A DNA stretch of 64,000 nt from Musa acuminata AAA Group (Eukaryota; Streptophyta; Magnoliopsida; Zingiberales; Musaceae). Positions 44,692-57,035 of this stretch are shown piece by piece. Location of the stretch: positions 23,110,501 to 23,174,500 of the forward strand of contig NC_088339.1 of assembly GCF_036884655.1 (NCBI RefSeq), read 5' to 3'. Numbering within the stretch: the first letter of the stretch is position 1; each line of letters starts with the position of its first letter. The notes below the pieces were generated by a model. That model searched no databases. It was given only the letters and a program-made list of their open reading frames with translations, and was not told the DNA's origin. The translations under genes and the position numbers were made by a program.

Positions 44692-46248
44692 ATGCAGGCC
44701 GCCAAGGACGTGCTGCAGCTGACCGCAGAGGAGGAGGAGGAGGAAGCGCGCAGGTTCGCCATGAGGCTCGCCATGGGCTACTGCCTTCCCTTGACTCTTA
44801 AAGTAGCCATCGAGCTGGAGCTCCTCGAGACCATCGTCAAGGCCGGCCCCGGCGCCATGCTGAGCCCCGCTGACATCGCGGCGGGGCTGCCCACCGAAAA
44901 CCCTCAGGCGACCGATATGGTGGACCGGATGCTCCGCTTGCTCGCCGCCAACGGCATCCTCAGTTGGTCTGTCGAGGCCAGCGGCGTCGATGGCCGCCCC
45001 GCCTGCAAGTACGGTGCGGCGCCTGTCTGCAAGTACTTGACCAGGAACGAGGACGGCGTGTCCATGGCCGCTTTTACCTTGTTGATGCATGATAAGATCA
45101 CCATGGAGAGCTGGTAATCTAAGGAGGCAACAACAACAACATTCACGTATTTTTCTTCTCTTGTAGAATTAAGGAATGCGCAGTTGATTGGTTTTGTTTG
45201 GTCAACGTTCGCAGTTACTACTTGAAGGATGCGGTGTTGGAGGGCGGCATCCCGTTCAAGAAGGCTCACGGGATGACGGCGTTCGAGCACCACGGCAAAG
45301 ATCCACGGTACAACAAGCTGTTCAATGACAGCATGAGGAACCACTCCACCATCTTGATTAAGCAACTGCTGGAGACCTACCGCGGCTTCGACGACGTCAA
45401 AGTGCTCGTCGACGTCGGCGGCGGGACCGGCGCCACGCTCCACTTGATCACCTCGGGGCATCAGCACATCAAGGGCATCAACTTCGATCTCCCTCACGTC
45501 ATATCCGGCGCACCACCCTACCCAGGTCGTCCGCCATTTATATGACACATGGTACTATTACAGTGCCTACCTAGTAGGTAGACTAACATACTTGGGATGC
45601 ATCGACTTCAGGTGTAGAGCACGTCAGTGGCGACATGTTTGAGAGCGTTCCGAGTGGAGGAGACGCCATCTTCATGAAGGTTACTTGTTAATTACATTTC
45701 GATGTTTGAGATCGTAGCTATTAAAAAAACACTCTTGGAAATCACATGAGACATAATATCCAACAATCGAAGCTTGCTTATAAAAGCAAACACACTCGAA
45801 ATAACTTGAGACGTATGCTATCTATGTTCACATGACACGAACATCATCGTCATCGTAGTCCTCCCCCCTCATGAGGAACTCATCATCATCAATTTGCAAT
45901 AGGTTTAGCATCCTATCATCACTAAAATATAAAAAACATGAGATGCAATTGCAGTGGATTCTTCACGACTGGACTGACGAGCAGTGCGCCAGAATACTGA
46001 AGAACTGTTGGAAGGCACTTCCAAAGAAAGGGAAGGTGATACTAGTGGAATACCTACTTCCCATGAGTCCGGAGCAATACTCAAACTCGCAAGGCATCTT
46101 TGAACTGGACATAGGAATGATGACGTACACTGGAGGAAGAGAGAGGACACAGTATGAGTTAGAGGCACTGGCGAAAGAAGCAGGGTTCGTAGGATTCAAA
46201 GCCACTTACATATCTATTTATGCTTGGCTGATAGAGTTCACCAAGTAG
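44692..46248 (+). CDS. Caffeate-OMT-family O-methyltransferase OMT-4
   Basis: Four exons: 44692-45113, 45215-45525, 45612-45679 and 45955-46248 (422, 311, 68 and 294 bp; 364 aa), all GT-AG. It begins [10 protein letters not shown], has LVDVGGGTG for SAM binding, the catalytic His in WILHDW, Glu residues in VEYLLP and GGRERT, and ends WLIEFTK. It is closest to OMT-1. Two oddities: the codon across the exon 1/2 junction is TG|T, giving Cys where OMT-1, OMT-2, OMT-3 and classical COMT have Trp; and exon 3 has one extra codon (SGGDAIF). Like OMT-1 it has the one-residue-shorter [12 protein letters not shown] loop without the Asn of lignin COMT. Intron 3 (about 275 bp) is longer than in the others. 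Probably functional, but the Trp change needs checking. Confidence 0.87.
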
Positions 46249-46364
46249 ATCAGATCCAAAAAAAATCTATATCTGTGCTGTACGTATAAGAGTTTCAATA
46301 TAATTATAAAGTGAAAGTAAATCCTATTTTCTCTATATGATTCTTGAATTTTAGAGATGACATG

Positions 46365-48077
46365 CCTTTAGTCAAGATCAGCAATCATTAATTCAGTGCT
46401 AATATGCTCAATGATCATTTTCTTTTCTTTTACACATTCTTTTATGGCTAAATACTTAATGTTGATGTGTTTACTTCGACTTTTATTATTTTTAGTCATA
46501 AAGATAGAAGATGAATTATCGTAGAAAATTTTTAATAGCCTAGAAATAGAATCTATGATTCTAAGCCCAGAAATGAAACTTTTAAGCCATACACCATATG
46601 AAGTAGCCTCAAAACAAGAGACAAACTCAACTTTTATGGTAAAAGCAATAGTCAAGGTATGCGTAAAGCTTCTCCAAGAAATAGCTCCACCAAATGCAAT
46701 ATAAGGTCTAGTACAGACCTGAGCATGTATAAGGCTTCCTACGACATAAGCATATGAGATGTTTTTCATTGATTCCCTTTCAAGGTTGTTCTTTGGGCAT
46801 TGATTCAAATTAAACCTATCACCTTTCACAATGGGAGCAACACTTGGTAAACAATCCTTCATCTGAAATATTTCTAAAAGTTTATTGATATAGGTTTCTT
46901 GTGATAAACCTAAAATACATCGAGGTCTATCTCTATGGATCTTAATACCAATAACATAAGATGCTTCACCCATATCCTTCATGTCAAAATTTTTAGAAAA
47001 GAATTGTTTCACCTCATGCTACAAACCCTTATCGTTGGTTGCAAGCACAATATCATCTACGTATAAAACAAAGAAACATATTTTATTCCCACTGACATTC
47101 TGGTATATGCATTGATCCATGAGATTTTCAACAAATCCGAATGAAGAAATCACTTATAGAATTTAAAATACCATTGGCAGGGGCTTGTTTTAAACCGTAT
47201 ATAAACTTTTTAAGTTTACAAACCAAGTGTTTACCAACACTAGAGAAGAAACCTTCATGTTGTTTCATATAAACCTATTTCTCTATATATTCATTAAGAA
47301 ATGTTATTTTCACATCCATTTATTGCAACTCAATGTCAAAATGAGCAACCAATGCCAAAATGATACGAAGAGAATTTTTCTTAGATACAAGAAAAAACGT
47401 CTTCGTATAATCGATTCTCTCCCTTTGAATAAATCCTTTTGTAACAAGTCTTGCCTTGTATCTTTCAATGTTGTATAATAAATCTTTCTTAGTTTTAAAG
47501 ACCCATTTGCAGCCAATAGCCTTTGCTTCATTAGCCAACTCTACAAGATCCCAAACTCCATTGCTCATCATGAAATTCATCTCTTCTTTCATGGCATCAT
47601 ACCACAAATTTGATTTGTTGTAACTCATGGCTTGTGAAAAGGTTTCATGATCATTTTTTACTCCAATATTATAGTCAGATTCTTGTAGATATATAACATA
47701 ATCACTAGGAATTATTGATTTTTTTATTTCTAGTAGATTTTCTTAATGTTGTACCAATGTTTCCTTGAGGAACTTGTGGTTCATCCTGTTGTTCAGAAGC
47801 TTGTTGTAATTCTTGAACTGCTCGATCTATGAACTATAAACAATCTATCATTTGATGTGGAAGGTTGAGATTATATATGATCATGTGCAGAAACTATATT
47901 CCTGAATTGATCACTCTCACTTATCATGTCATCCTCAAGAAATTTAGCATTTCTTGATTCCATAATCCTAGTTGTGTGAGATGGACAATAGAATCTACAA
48001 CATTTGAGCTTTTTGACATATGCAATAAAATACTCACTAATAGTCCTCGAGTCCAATTTCTTCTCTTGTGGATTATA
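46365..48077 (-). pseudogene. Decayed Ty1/copia element copia-5, 3' half (RT and RNase H)
   Basis: Minus-strand fragments read MKDMGEASYVIGIKIHRDR, LSQETYINKLLE and SKHINIKYLAIKE at 46368-47012. Further upstream lie reverse-transcriptase pieces at 47320-47628 (WVFKTKKDL, RYKARLVTKGF) and linker sequence to 48077. Many frameshifts and stops are present. No 3' LTR was found between this and OMT-4. The element is interrupted at 48077 by an Angela-like insertion and resumes at 52267. Confidence 0.8.
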
Positions 48078-49634
48078 TGTTGGGAAATCTTGGAGGCGAC
48101 ATCACATGCGCAGCGGAAAAACAGAAAACAAAATCCTCAATTCCCAAATATATGTTCGTCATCGTGCGAAAATTGGTGCGCAAAATCCGCGAAGTAGAAA
48201 ATCACGTGTTAGATATATTGTGTTACCTAGGAGATCGTATATCCCTGAATCTCTATAGATCTCTAGGAGAGGGTGAAGGAGGTCAAGCGTTCTCCTCTCC
48301 AACGGTGATCCACACAGTAGAGCTACGATGACGCAACTCAAAACTTCAAGCCTGCTCTAAGGTGGAGAGGGGGAGGAGAATAGGAGAGGCAAGCAAAAGA
48401 CTCTAGCTTATGAATCACTGATTCCCTCCTATTTATAAAGGTCTCTTATCAACTTAACCCTAATGGATCTTACCATATTGGGTATTCAACTACCAAAGCC
48501 TATTAAATTAGTGGATCTCTATCTAATAATTCATAGATTTATTGGATATTTAATAAGATAGGGGCTTCGACGGATATTTCATATCCGAACCTCTACTCAT
48601 CGCAATGCCTACCATACCATATGTGTGTGACCCTCTAGGCTCAATATCGAGCTAGTCTTAAGTCATACATGTCAGAACTCCTTTTGGCTTAGTGAATTAT
48701 TATCTTCATAATAATTCACTCGATTCATCGACTACGGACGTACTAGGCCACTACGTCGCAGTCTCCAGACGATACAGGGGAATCCAATCTATTAGACATA
48801 TATGTCCTCAGTTACCATGTACCTATAATCCCTCATCCATCTAATATCCCAGAGACCATATATTGGGCATGCTGTTGTCAGACCCATACGATTTCTATTC
48901 GAGTCTCACTCTAATCGGATTCTCTTGGAAAACTCTTTCTCTCTTAATCTGAATGACCCTAATCAGGAATTTGTTTGAGCAAGAACATATGAGATATTCC
49001 TCTCATGAGACTGAGAGTGGATGATTATCTATCGACACACAATAGCCCTCGTAAGGTTGATTGCTACTCCCGATGACCGGCTGTGCTAGATCTAGGACAT
49101 CCAAACCTATAAGTCCAGTATTAAAGAGTGGATCACTCATACAGGACATCATTGGTGTCTCAAGTCTAAGGACCAAATACACTGCTAGAACTACAGAATC
49201 GCTGTCTGACAAATAAGACATCATCAACCATCCAGCATTCCGTAAGCGAATCAATCAGCGAACTCATTCTCCAATGAGCATCTGTACTGTATCCCTAGTA
49301 TCCTCACACGAGCAGCTATGAGACCAACTACATCCATTATATGGACGGGTATACAGCACACCAATCTCTGTGGTTATCTCGATGTCCCTCTCGAGCAACT
49401 ATGACCGGGATTATTTAGGATCTGTGTTTAAAGGCAAATCGATCTCATTATCGTGATCTCATCACGATCCGATTCCAATTGCATAGATCAATGAATATCA
49501 TAATATATACATGCATATATGCAATAAGCAATATAAAGTGATAAATACCAAAATATAATAAGCAAAAAGACTACGTGTCAAGTCACACGTGCTATCACTC
49601 ACGTGATTGGCTTGTAGGGCACATATGACTAGCA
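48078..49634 (-). repeat. Left LTR (3' LTR) of copia-6
   Basis: 1557 bp. It aligns along its length with 50666-52266, with several indels, including about 60-90 bp near 48490 that only the right copy has. Confidence 0.9.
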
Positions 49635-49874
49635 ATCTCCCACTTGACCTAAAGTAAATCACCTTTGTGCTTGATCCTCATCAGACTCCTGTGACGCTCA
49701 AAGACAATATGAGACAACGGCTTTGTCAATGGATCTACAATGTTATTTTCGGATGGAACTCTTTCCATTGCTATATCTCCTCGGGTCACGATCTCTCTAA
49801 TAAGCTAGAACCTCCTCATAAAACTTCTGATGAGACCTGGGTTCCCTTATTTGAGCAATCGCCTCATAGTTGTC

Positions 49875-50660
49875 ACACTTCTTCATCTAGACTCCCTCTT
49901 TTACTGCATCTACTATAGCAATGTACTCCGCCTTTGAGGTCGAGTCAACAATAGTATCTTGCTTGAAACTCTTCCAACACACTGCTCCTCCATTCAAGGT
50001 GTACACATACCTCGAATTCGACATGCTATCATCGACATCAGACTGAAAACTCGAGTCCGTGTAAGCTTTCAACCTTGAGGCTACTACCTCTATATACTAG
50101 TAAAAGATATTTAGTCCTTCTCAAATACTTAAGGTTACACTTTACTACTTTCCAATGCTCTAAGCTTGGATCCGCCTGATACCTGCTCGTGACACTCAGA
50201 GCATGTGCTATATTAGGCCTGGTACATAGCATGACATACATGATAGACCCTATAGCTGAGGCATAAAGTATCCTATCCATGTTCGCCCTTTCTTCAGGAG
50301 TCTTTGGGGAGATACTCCTAAAAGCGATATCTCATGTTTCATCGGTACGAGACTTTTCTTGAAATTTTTCATGTCAAACCTTTTGACAATAGTGTCTATG
50401 TACCTAGATTAGGAAAAGCCAAGCATCCTCTTGGATCTATCTCTATAGATCTGAATCCCTAAGATATAGGATGCTTCCCTTAAGTCCTTCATGAAGAAGT
50501 GTCTAGATAACCAAGCATTTACTGTTGATAGCATTCCTATATCATTCCAAACGATCAGGATGTTATCCACATATAACACCAAGAATGTGATAGCGCTCCC
50601 ACTTACCTTCCTGTACACACAAGGCTCATCTTTATTCTTAACGAAGTCATAAGCTTTGAT
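49875..50660 (-). pseudogene. copia-6 RT/RNase H remnant
   Basis: Minus-strand pieces: DEPCVYRKVSG, LYVDNILIVW (YVDD changed to YVDN) and MKDLREASYILGIQIYRDR at 50409-50650; MLCTRPNIAHALSVTSRYQ at 50038-50280; and AYTDSSFQSD, GGAVCWKS and STSKAEYIA at 49887-50072. Frames change between the pieces. Inactive. Confidence 0.85.
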
Positions 50661-50665
50661 ACCAC

Positions 50666-52266
50666 TGTTGGAAAATCTTGGGGGCGACATCACATGCGTA
50701 GCGGAAGAACAAAATACACAATTCTCAATTCCCAAAGATATGTTCGTCGTTGTGCGAAGATTGGTGTGCAAAATCCGCGAAATAGAAAATCACGTGTGAG
50801 ATATATTATGTTGCCTAGGGAGATCGTATATCCTTGAATCACTACAGATCTCTAGGAGAGGTGAAGGAGGTCAAGCACCCTCCTCTTTAGCGGTAATCCA
50901 CACAACAGGACTGCGATGATGCGCCTCAAAACTACAGGCCTACTTTGAGGTGGAGAAGGGGAGAAGAATAGGAGAGACAAGTAAAAGGCTCTATAGCCTA
51001 TGAACCATTGATTCTCTCCTATTTATAGAGGTTCTCTATCAACTTAACCCTAATAGATCTTACAATATTGGGTATTGGATCTTCATCTAACTACCCAAGC
51101 ATATTAGATTAGTGGATCTCTATCCAATAATCTCTTATGGGTACTTATTAGATCTCATCCATACGATCCAATAATTCATAGGTTTATTGGATATCCAATA
51201 AAATAGGTGCTCCGACGGATCTCTCATATCTGAACCTCTACTCATCGTAATGCCTACCATATATGTGTGACCCTCTAGGCCCAATATCAAGCTGGCCGTG
51301 AGTCATACCTGTCAGAACTCCTTCTGGCTTAGTGAATTATTATCTCCATAATTCACTCGACACATCGACTGCGGATGTACTAGGCCACTACGTCGCAGTC
51401 CCCAAACGATACAAGGAAATCCAATCTATTGGACCTATCTATCCTCAATTACCGTTTTCCTATAGTCTCTCATCTATCTAATATCAAAGAGACTATATAC
51501 CAGGCATGGTGTTGTCAGACCCATACGGTTTCTACTCGAGTCTCGCTCTAATCGGATTCTCTTGGAGAACTCTTTCTCTCTCAATCCGAATGACCTTGGC
51601 TAAGGATTTGTCTGAACAAAAACACATGGGATATTCCTCTCATGACACCGAGAGTAGATGATCCACTATCGACACTCAATAACCCTCATAAGGTTGACTA
51701 CCACTCCCGATGACCGGTTGTGCTGGATCTAAGACATCCAAACCTATAAGTCCGGGTATTAAAGAGTGGATCATTCATATAGGACATCCTTGGTGTCTCA
51801 AGTCTAAGGACCAGATACACCACTGAGACTATGAAATCGCTGTATGATAATAAGGCATTATCAACCATCCAGCATTCTATAAACAGATCAATCAATGAAC
51901 TCATTGGAGCACTTGTATTGTATCCTTAGTGTCCCCACACGAGCAGCTATGAGACTAGCTGCATCCATCATATGGACAAGTATACAGCACACCGATCTGT
52001 CCAGTTATCTCGATGTCCCTCTCGAGTAACCTATGATCGGGATTATTTAGGACATGTATTTAAAGACGAATCGATCTCATTATCATGATCTCATCACGAT
52101 CCGATTCTCATTGCACAGATCTAAGGACATCATAATATATACATGCATATATGCAATAAGCAATATAAAATGATAAATGCCAAAATATAATAAGCAAAAA
52201 GACTGCATGTCAAGTCACACGTGTCATCACTCACGTGATTGGCTTATAGGGCATATATGACTAGCA
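50666..52266 (-). repeat. Right LTR (5' LTR) of copia-6
   Basis: 1601 bp, ending at the second TTATA duplication. Confidence 0.9.
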
Positions 52267-54900
52267 TTATATATCATGACCTTAGACGGACATCCCTAAA
52301 TGCGTATACGTCACAAACCTTTCCATAATTCAAATGGTGTCTTTTGGACAGCTTTGGTTGAAACTTGGTTTAATATTTACACAACCGTTTTTAGTGCTTC
52401 AATCCACAAGAACTTAGGAAGATTGAAGTTGCTAAGCATACTCTGCACCATGTCTAATAATGTTCGGTTTCTTCTTTCTGCAACACAATTCTGGTTTGGA
52501 TAACCAGGCATAGTGTATTGGACAACAATCCCATGTTCTTGAAGAAACTTAGCAAAATGATTAGGTGCTTATTCATTTTCAGTATATCTACCATAATATT
52601 CTTCACATCTATCTAATCTCACAATTTTAATTTTTTTATCATATTGATTTTTAACTTCAGCCTTAAAGATTTTGAAGGCATCCAATGCTTCATTTTTGTT
52701 ATGAACCATATATATATATATCATGAATAATCATAGATGAAGTATTTCTGACCATGTGTGTTAATGTCTAGACAATATATATCAGTATGAATGATATCTA
52801 ATATGTCTGAACTCCTATGAGCACCTTTTTTGGACTTATTGGTCTACTTTCCCTTAATACAATCCACACAAGTCTTAAAATTAATAAAATCAAGAGTACT
52901 AAGTATCGTATCATTAACTAATCTCTTAATTCTCTCTATAGAGATATGTCCTAATCTCTGATGTCATAACATAGAGGAGTCCTCACTAATATTACACATT
53001 TTAATGCCAGCGTGAACATGCATTAAACTTTGAGTGTCATCATTTTGTAAGAAAATACGATAAAGACCATCAGACAAAATATTTTTCCCAACACAATCAG
53101 ATTTATATAATAAACGAAATGATGTGTCTTGAAAATTAAAGGAATATCCAATTGGTACGAGTCTGGAAAAAAAAATTAAGTTTCGTGAGAAACTTGTTAC
53201 ATAAAAGGTCCTTTCTAATTTTAAAACAAAACCACTACTTAAAGTTAAAATGCATATTCCAATTACCTCCACATGTAAGCCCATCTTATTACTTGATAAG
53301 ATGCTTTGCTCACTTCCCATTGGCTTTCCTAGGTTTTGCATACTCTACAAAGAGTTTGCAATATGGATTGTTGATCTAGAGTCAATCCACCAAGTGTTAA
53401 TATTAACATTAACCATATTAGATTAATAACACATAAACGATGTTGATTTACCTTTCTTTTCAAGTCATTGTTGAAATTTTGTGTATTCCTTCTTCATGTG
53501 TCACTTTCTTTTACAAAAGAAACACTTTGCTTCTTTCTTGATATCAGCTTGGGGTGATATTTTACCTTTTCGTTACTGATGAGCTTTCTGATTGGCTTGA
53601 TTTTTTTGTCAGTTTTATTCTTTCCGTGAGTGGTTACCACCAGTACACTCTCACCTAGTTCCATCACTAACCTCTCTTCTTCTTGAACACACATGGTCAT
53701 TAATTCATTGATTGACCATTTGTCCTTATGTGTATTGTATAAAATCTTAAAAGGCTCGTATTGAGATGGAAGGGTGTTCATAATATAGTGCACCAGGAAA
53801 GATTCTGACATATTAATCTCGAGCTTCTTAAGTTGAGCCGTAATATCTCGTATTTGCATTATATGCTCATACACACCCTTTATGTTGGTGAGTCTAATGG
53901 ATGAGAATTTCATTATTAGGGTACTTGCTAGTGCCTTTTCTAAAGTGACGAATTGCTTATCGATAGCTCGTAGCAAGTCTCAAACCTTCTTATGTTGGTC
54001 AACAGAACCACGTATGCTAGCAGTTGTCTTTAGTTTTAATAAACATTACGCTGAGCCGATTGGATCGCTCCCATCGCTCATATAATGCGACCTCAGTTGG
54101 AGTGCTGGTATTAGTGATTGTAGATAGTTTGTTTTTCCTAATAGCATAATCAATATCCATCCACCGTAAATGGAGAAGAATCCTCTCCTTCAATATCTTA
54201 TAGTTATCACCACTAAGTTCGGGAATGTCACATCGAATATCAGAGAAATTAACAGTTTGATAAACCGCATAAAATCAAACATGTTTATATCAAAATTTGA
54301 GGCTTAATAGTTTAAATTACATGTTTTACCAATGTAAAATATACCAAAAATATGAATCTAATAACATAAAAATTGTATATGGGTTAAATTTTTAATTCAA
54401 ATAGATTCAAATAGTCTTTATGATAAAACTATCAAATTATATTCCAATTCATAATTCCCGTAGGTAAATTATGAAAATAATATAATATTTTATCCTGATT
54501 AATTATATGAATATAATAAAAGATCCTATGGGATAATAATTATTATATTGAATATAATAAGTCGATGTCTACTTACTTATGTAATCCTTATTTTAACTTT
54601 ATATATAATTTTAATTAATTAAGAATGTTATGGTTAATTCCTAATTAATTAAGATTATATGGATTACTAGACATTTTAGACATATAAAATTGACTCATAA
54701 GCATAAATTAATATAACCAAATATGCATATATAATGCAAGTATTTTATCGACTCCAAATATTAAAATGTTATATCATCAAGATTTTCAACATGAAATATA
54801 TCAATAAGTTTCAAAAAGAAACCAAAATCAAATCATATTCATGATATAAAACTAAAAACTCTTTCGTATTAAGGCAAAGGTCAATTGGCTCTGATACCAA
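52267..54900 (-). pseudogene. Decayed copia-5, 5' half (integrase, protease region, Gag, primer site)
   Basis: Continues copia-5 beyond the Angela insertion. 52270-52700 carries decayed integrase on the minus strand. 52964-53341 carries the pre-integrase/protease-side region. Gag is open from 53976 to 53494 (160 aa), with EHIMQIRDITAQLK, FLVHYIMNTLPSQY and NELMTMCVQEEERL typical of copia Gag. At 54885-54899 the minus strand reads TGGTATCAGAGCCAATTG, the tRNA-Met primer site. The 54250-54880 stretch is probably an untranslated leader. Confidence 0.8.
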
Positions 54901-54901
54901 C

Positions 54902-55200
54902 CGTTAAAAATTTTGATACCAAAATATGTTTCTAAACCATTATAACAAAAACACAAGAAAAAACTAATGCGGAAACAAAATTACGTACCTCCAACCATTG
55001 TTATTAAGAATTTCAGCAACGGTTTCTTTTTGAGTTTTGGCACTTCTCGACTCAGAACTCTCGGGTAGGAAATCCTTTAAACTTAAAAGAGATGTTGAGC
55101 CCAAGGATCAAAACTCTCGTTTATATAGATGTTCTCACATCAAGAACATTTATTATCATCAACTCATAACGTTCAATAATTAATTCAAATATGTAATGTT
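54902..55200 (-). repeat. 5' LTR of copia-5 (right side)
   Basis: It follows the primer site directly (starts CGTTAAAAATTTTG, a decayed TG end). A minus-strand TATA-like CTATATAAACGAG lies at about 55113-55126. The outer end is not defined; AT-rich text with 'ttaaataaaatatttaataa' repeats (55230 and 55350) continues to about 55380. Confidence 0.55.
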
Positions 55201-55384
55201 TGGACCATAATGAAGAATTTTAATGATATTAAATAAAATATTTAATAATAATAATTTGTTTAGAATAAAAAATCAAAATATTTAGACTATAATAAATGAA
55301 AAAATTGATTATAATGAATGATGAACTTAATGAAAACGATTACATTATTATTAAATAAAATATTTAATAAACGATTACAGATAA

Positions 55385-57035
55385 AACGAGCAATTAAGAA
55401 GTAGCAAATCTTACGTCTGATCTAAAACTTAACAAAAAGTTTTGTATGAGAGTCCACAAACAATAATGACCATTTATAGTGAATGGTTAGGCATAAGATG
55501 CATTGAAGAAACACCAATTCCAGTGACTAGCCCATTATTTTCTTGGATTGTTCTCTACCAATGTGTTTGTTCTTCCTTTTTAGTGTGTTAATACAAAAAA
55601 GAATCTTGCCTCTTCATCTTCAATAGTTCATAACTTTCGGATCATGAAGCGTGTCCCATTGCACAATACAAAATTTTCATGCATATAAAATATGAATAGT
55701 AAGAAACAAATTATAAAAAAATAATAATAGAACTTCATGCACACTAAGATGAATAATGAAAATATAAAAAAAGAAAAATATCTTAGCAATAGTGTTAAAT
55801 TGAAACTGAAGTTAAAGCAACCTATTTTACTATTAACCGCATGGATTGGTAGAAAATTTCAGGAAGATACCATTTTACAAGCAATGGTATCTGGACAACC
55901 TATTAACTGCACGTCACCAGAAAGTTTTGATACCATTTTACAAGCAATTTGAGAAACAAAGCATCCAATGCATGCCAACATAAGTTAGTAACAATGTCCT
56001 CTTGTTCCAATAGGTTGTCCAGATTCTAGGCTCTAAAAGCTCTCCAACAAAGAGCACTGGACAATCGTGGTTTTACACAAATAAAACAAGTGTTAAACAG
56101 GAGAAGCATCATCAAATTCCAGCCATTTGATCCAAACTTCATGCGACAATTAAAACTCCTTAAATATAGTAACAATGATTTGAAGAAAAAAGAGAACATC
56201 AATTTGCATCAACCAAATGATTGCATGCCGGTGTGCTTGTATCTGTCCATTGATATACAGTGCACTAATTACTTATCTTACGATGCTAAAGATCTAGAAA
56301 ACAAAAATTCAGTCCAACTTAATTTCTGTTGATGTTGAGAACAAGGACTAATACTTCTTACTAGGGTAATAATATAGAAAATAGTATCATGCATTAAAAG
56401 TGCACAAAATTTATGGAGCAATGGCAGTGACATCAAACAATTCAGCGTGAGGGGGCATAAGAGTCACAACACAACATAAAAATCAGTTTACAAGAACACC
56501 GAATTACCAATGGAGAAGTAAATATCAGAGAGAAAGACAAGTGTAATGATATTGTATTAACATCTAATGCAACATCAGTCAACATCAAGCATGGTCTAGT
56601 ATAATTAACATCTAAGACACTCGAAACAAGTAGTTTCAATACTCTCACATGCCATTCAAAGTGACATTAAGATCTAATGAACATATTATTAAATCTAACA
56701 TAAGTGTTTTCTAGAACAACAATATCAGTTCTCCCATCAGTTAGAGAAGTTTAAATTGCATCAAGATTGTAACTTGTCATAAACATTCTATCACTCATAA
56801 ACATTCTATCACCCATACACATGTCTACTCTGAAGTCCAACCAATCTGATCTAAGATGAAACAAGCAAGAAGAAGAGATGGAGCAGAAAGGAATCAATGC
56901 TTTAAACTTACAGCTACTGTTCTTGACCCGAATCTGCTTATTGACGGTCAAGCTATCCACCACCAAGCTATTGGCAACAGAGTCCATACAAAGTTGTTGG
57001 CAAACATAGAACACTCGAACGCTATATGCACATAA
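55385..57035. other. Unassigned AT-rich spacer
   Basis: No recognised gene. A 20-bp direct repeat (gataccattttacaagcaat) occurs at 55866-55885 and 55929-55948. Small frames at 55737-55952, 56090-56332 and 56751-57074 have no recognisable motif. Confidence 0.45.

Larger units (their letters stand above)
48078..52266 (-). mobile_element. Angela-like Ty1/copia element copia-6, internally deleted
   Basis: LTRs are 48078-49634 (1557 bp) and 50666-52266 (1601 bp), beginning TGTTGG and ending CTAGCA. The target duplication TTATA is perfect (48073-48077 and 52267-52271). On the minus strand a purine tract ggtcaagtgggagatt lies inside the left LTR. The interior is only 1031 bp: the right end runs from TGGTATCAAAGC, at the primer-site position, straight into reverse-transcriptase coding (KAYDFVKNKDEPCVY). 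The element has therefore lost Gag, protease, integrase and half of RT. Long LTRs and the LTR start ('gttggraaatcttggrggcgacatcacatgcg') fit the Angela lineage. It sits inside copia-5. Confidence 0.9.

Noticed and set aside
46365..54900. Possible endogenous pararetrovirus (banana-streak-like) sequence
   Set aside because: Domain order (integrase before RT), LTRs and tRNA-Met primer sites identify Ty1/copia elements. No movement-protein or badnavirus-type capsid motif was seen.
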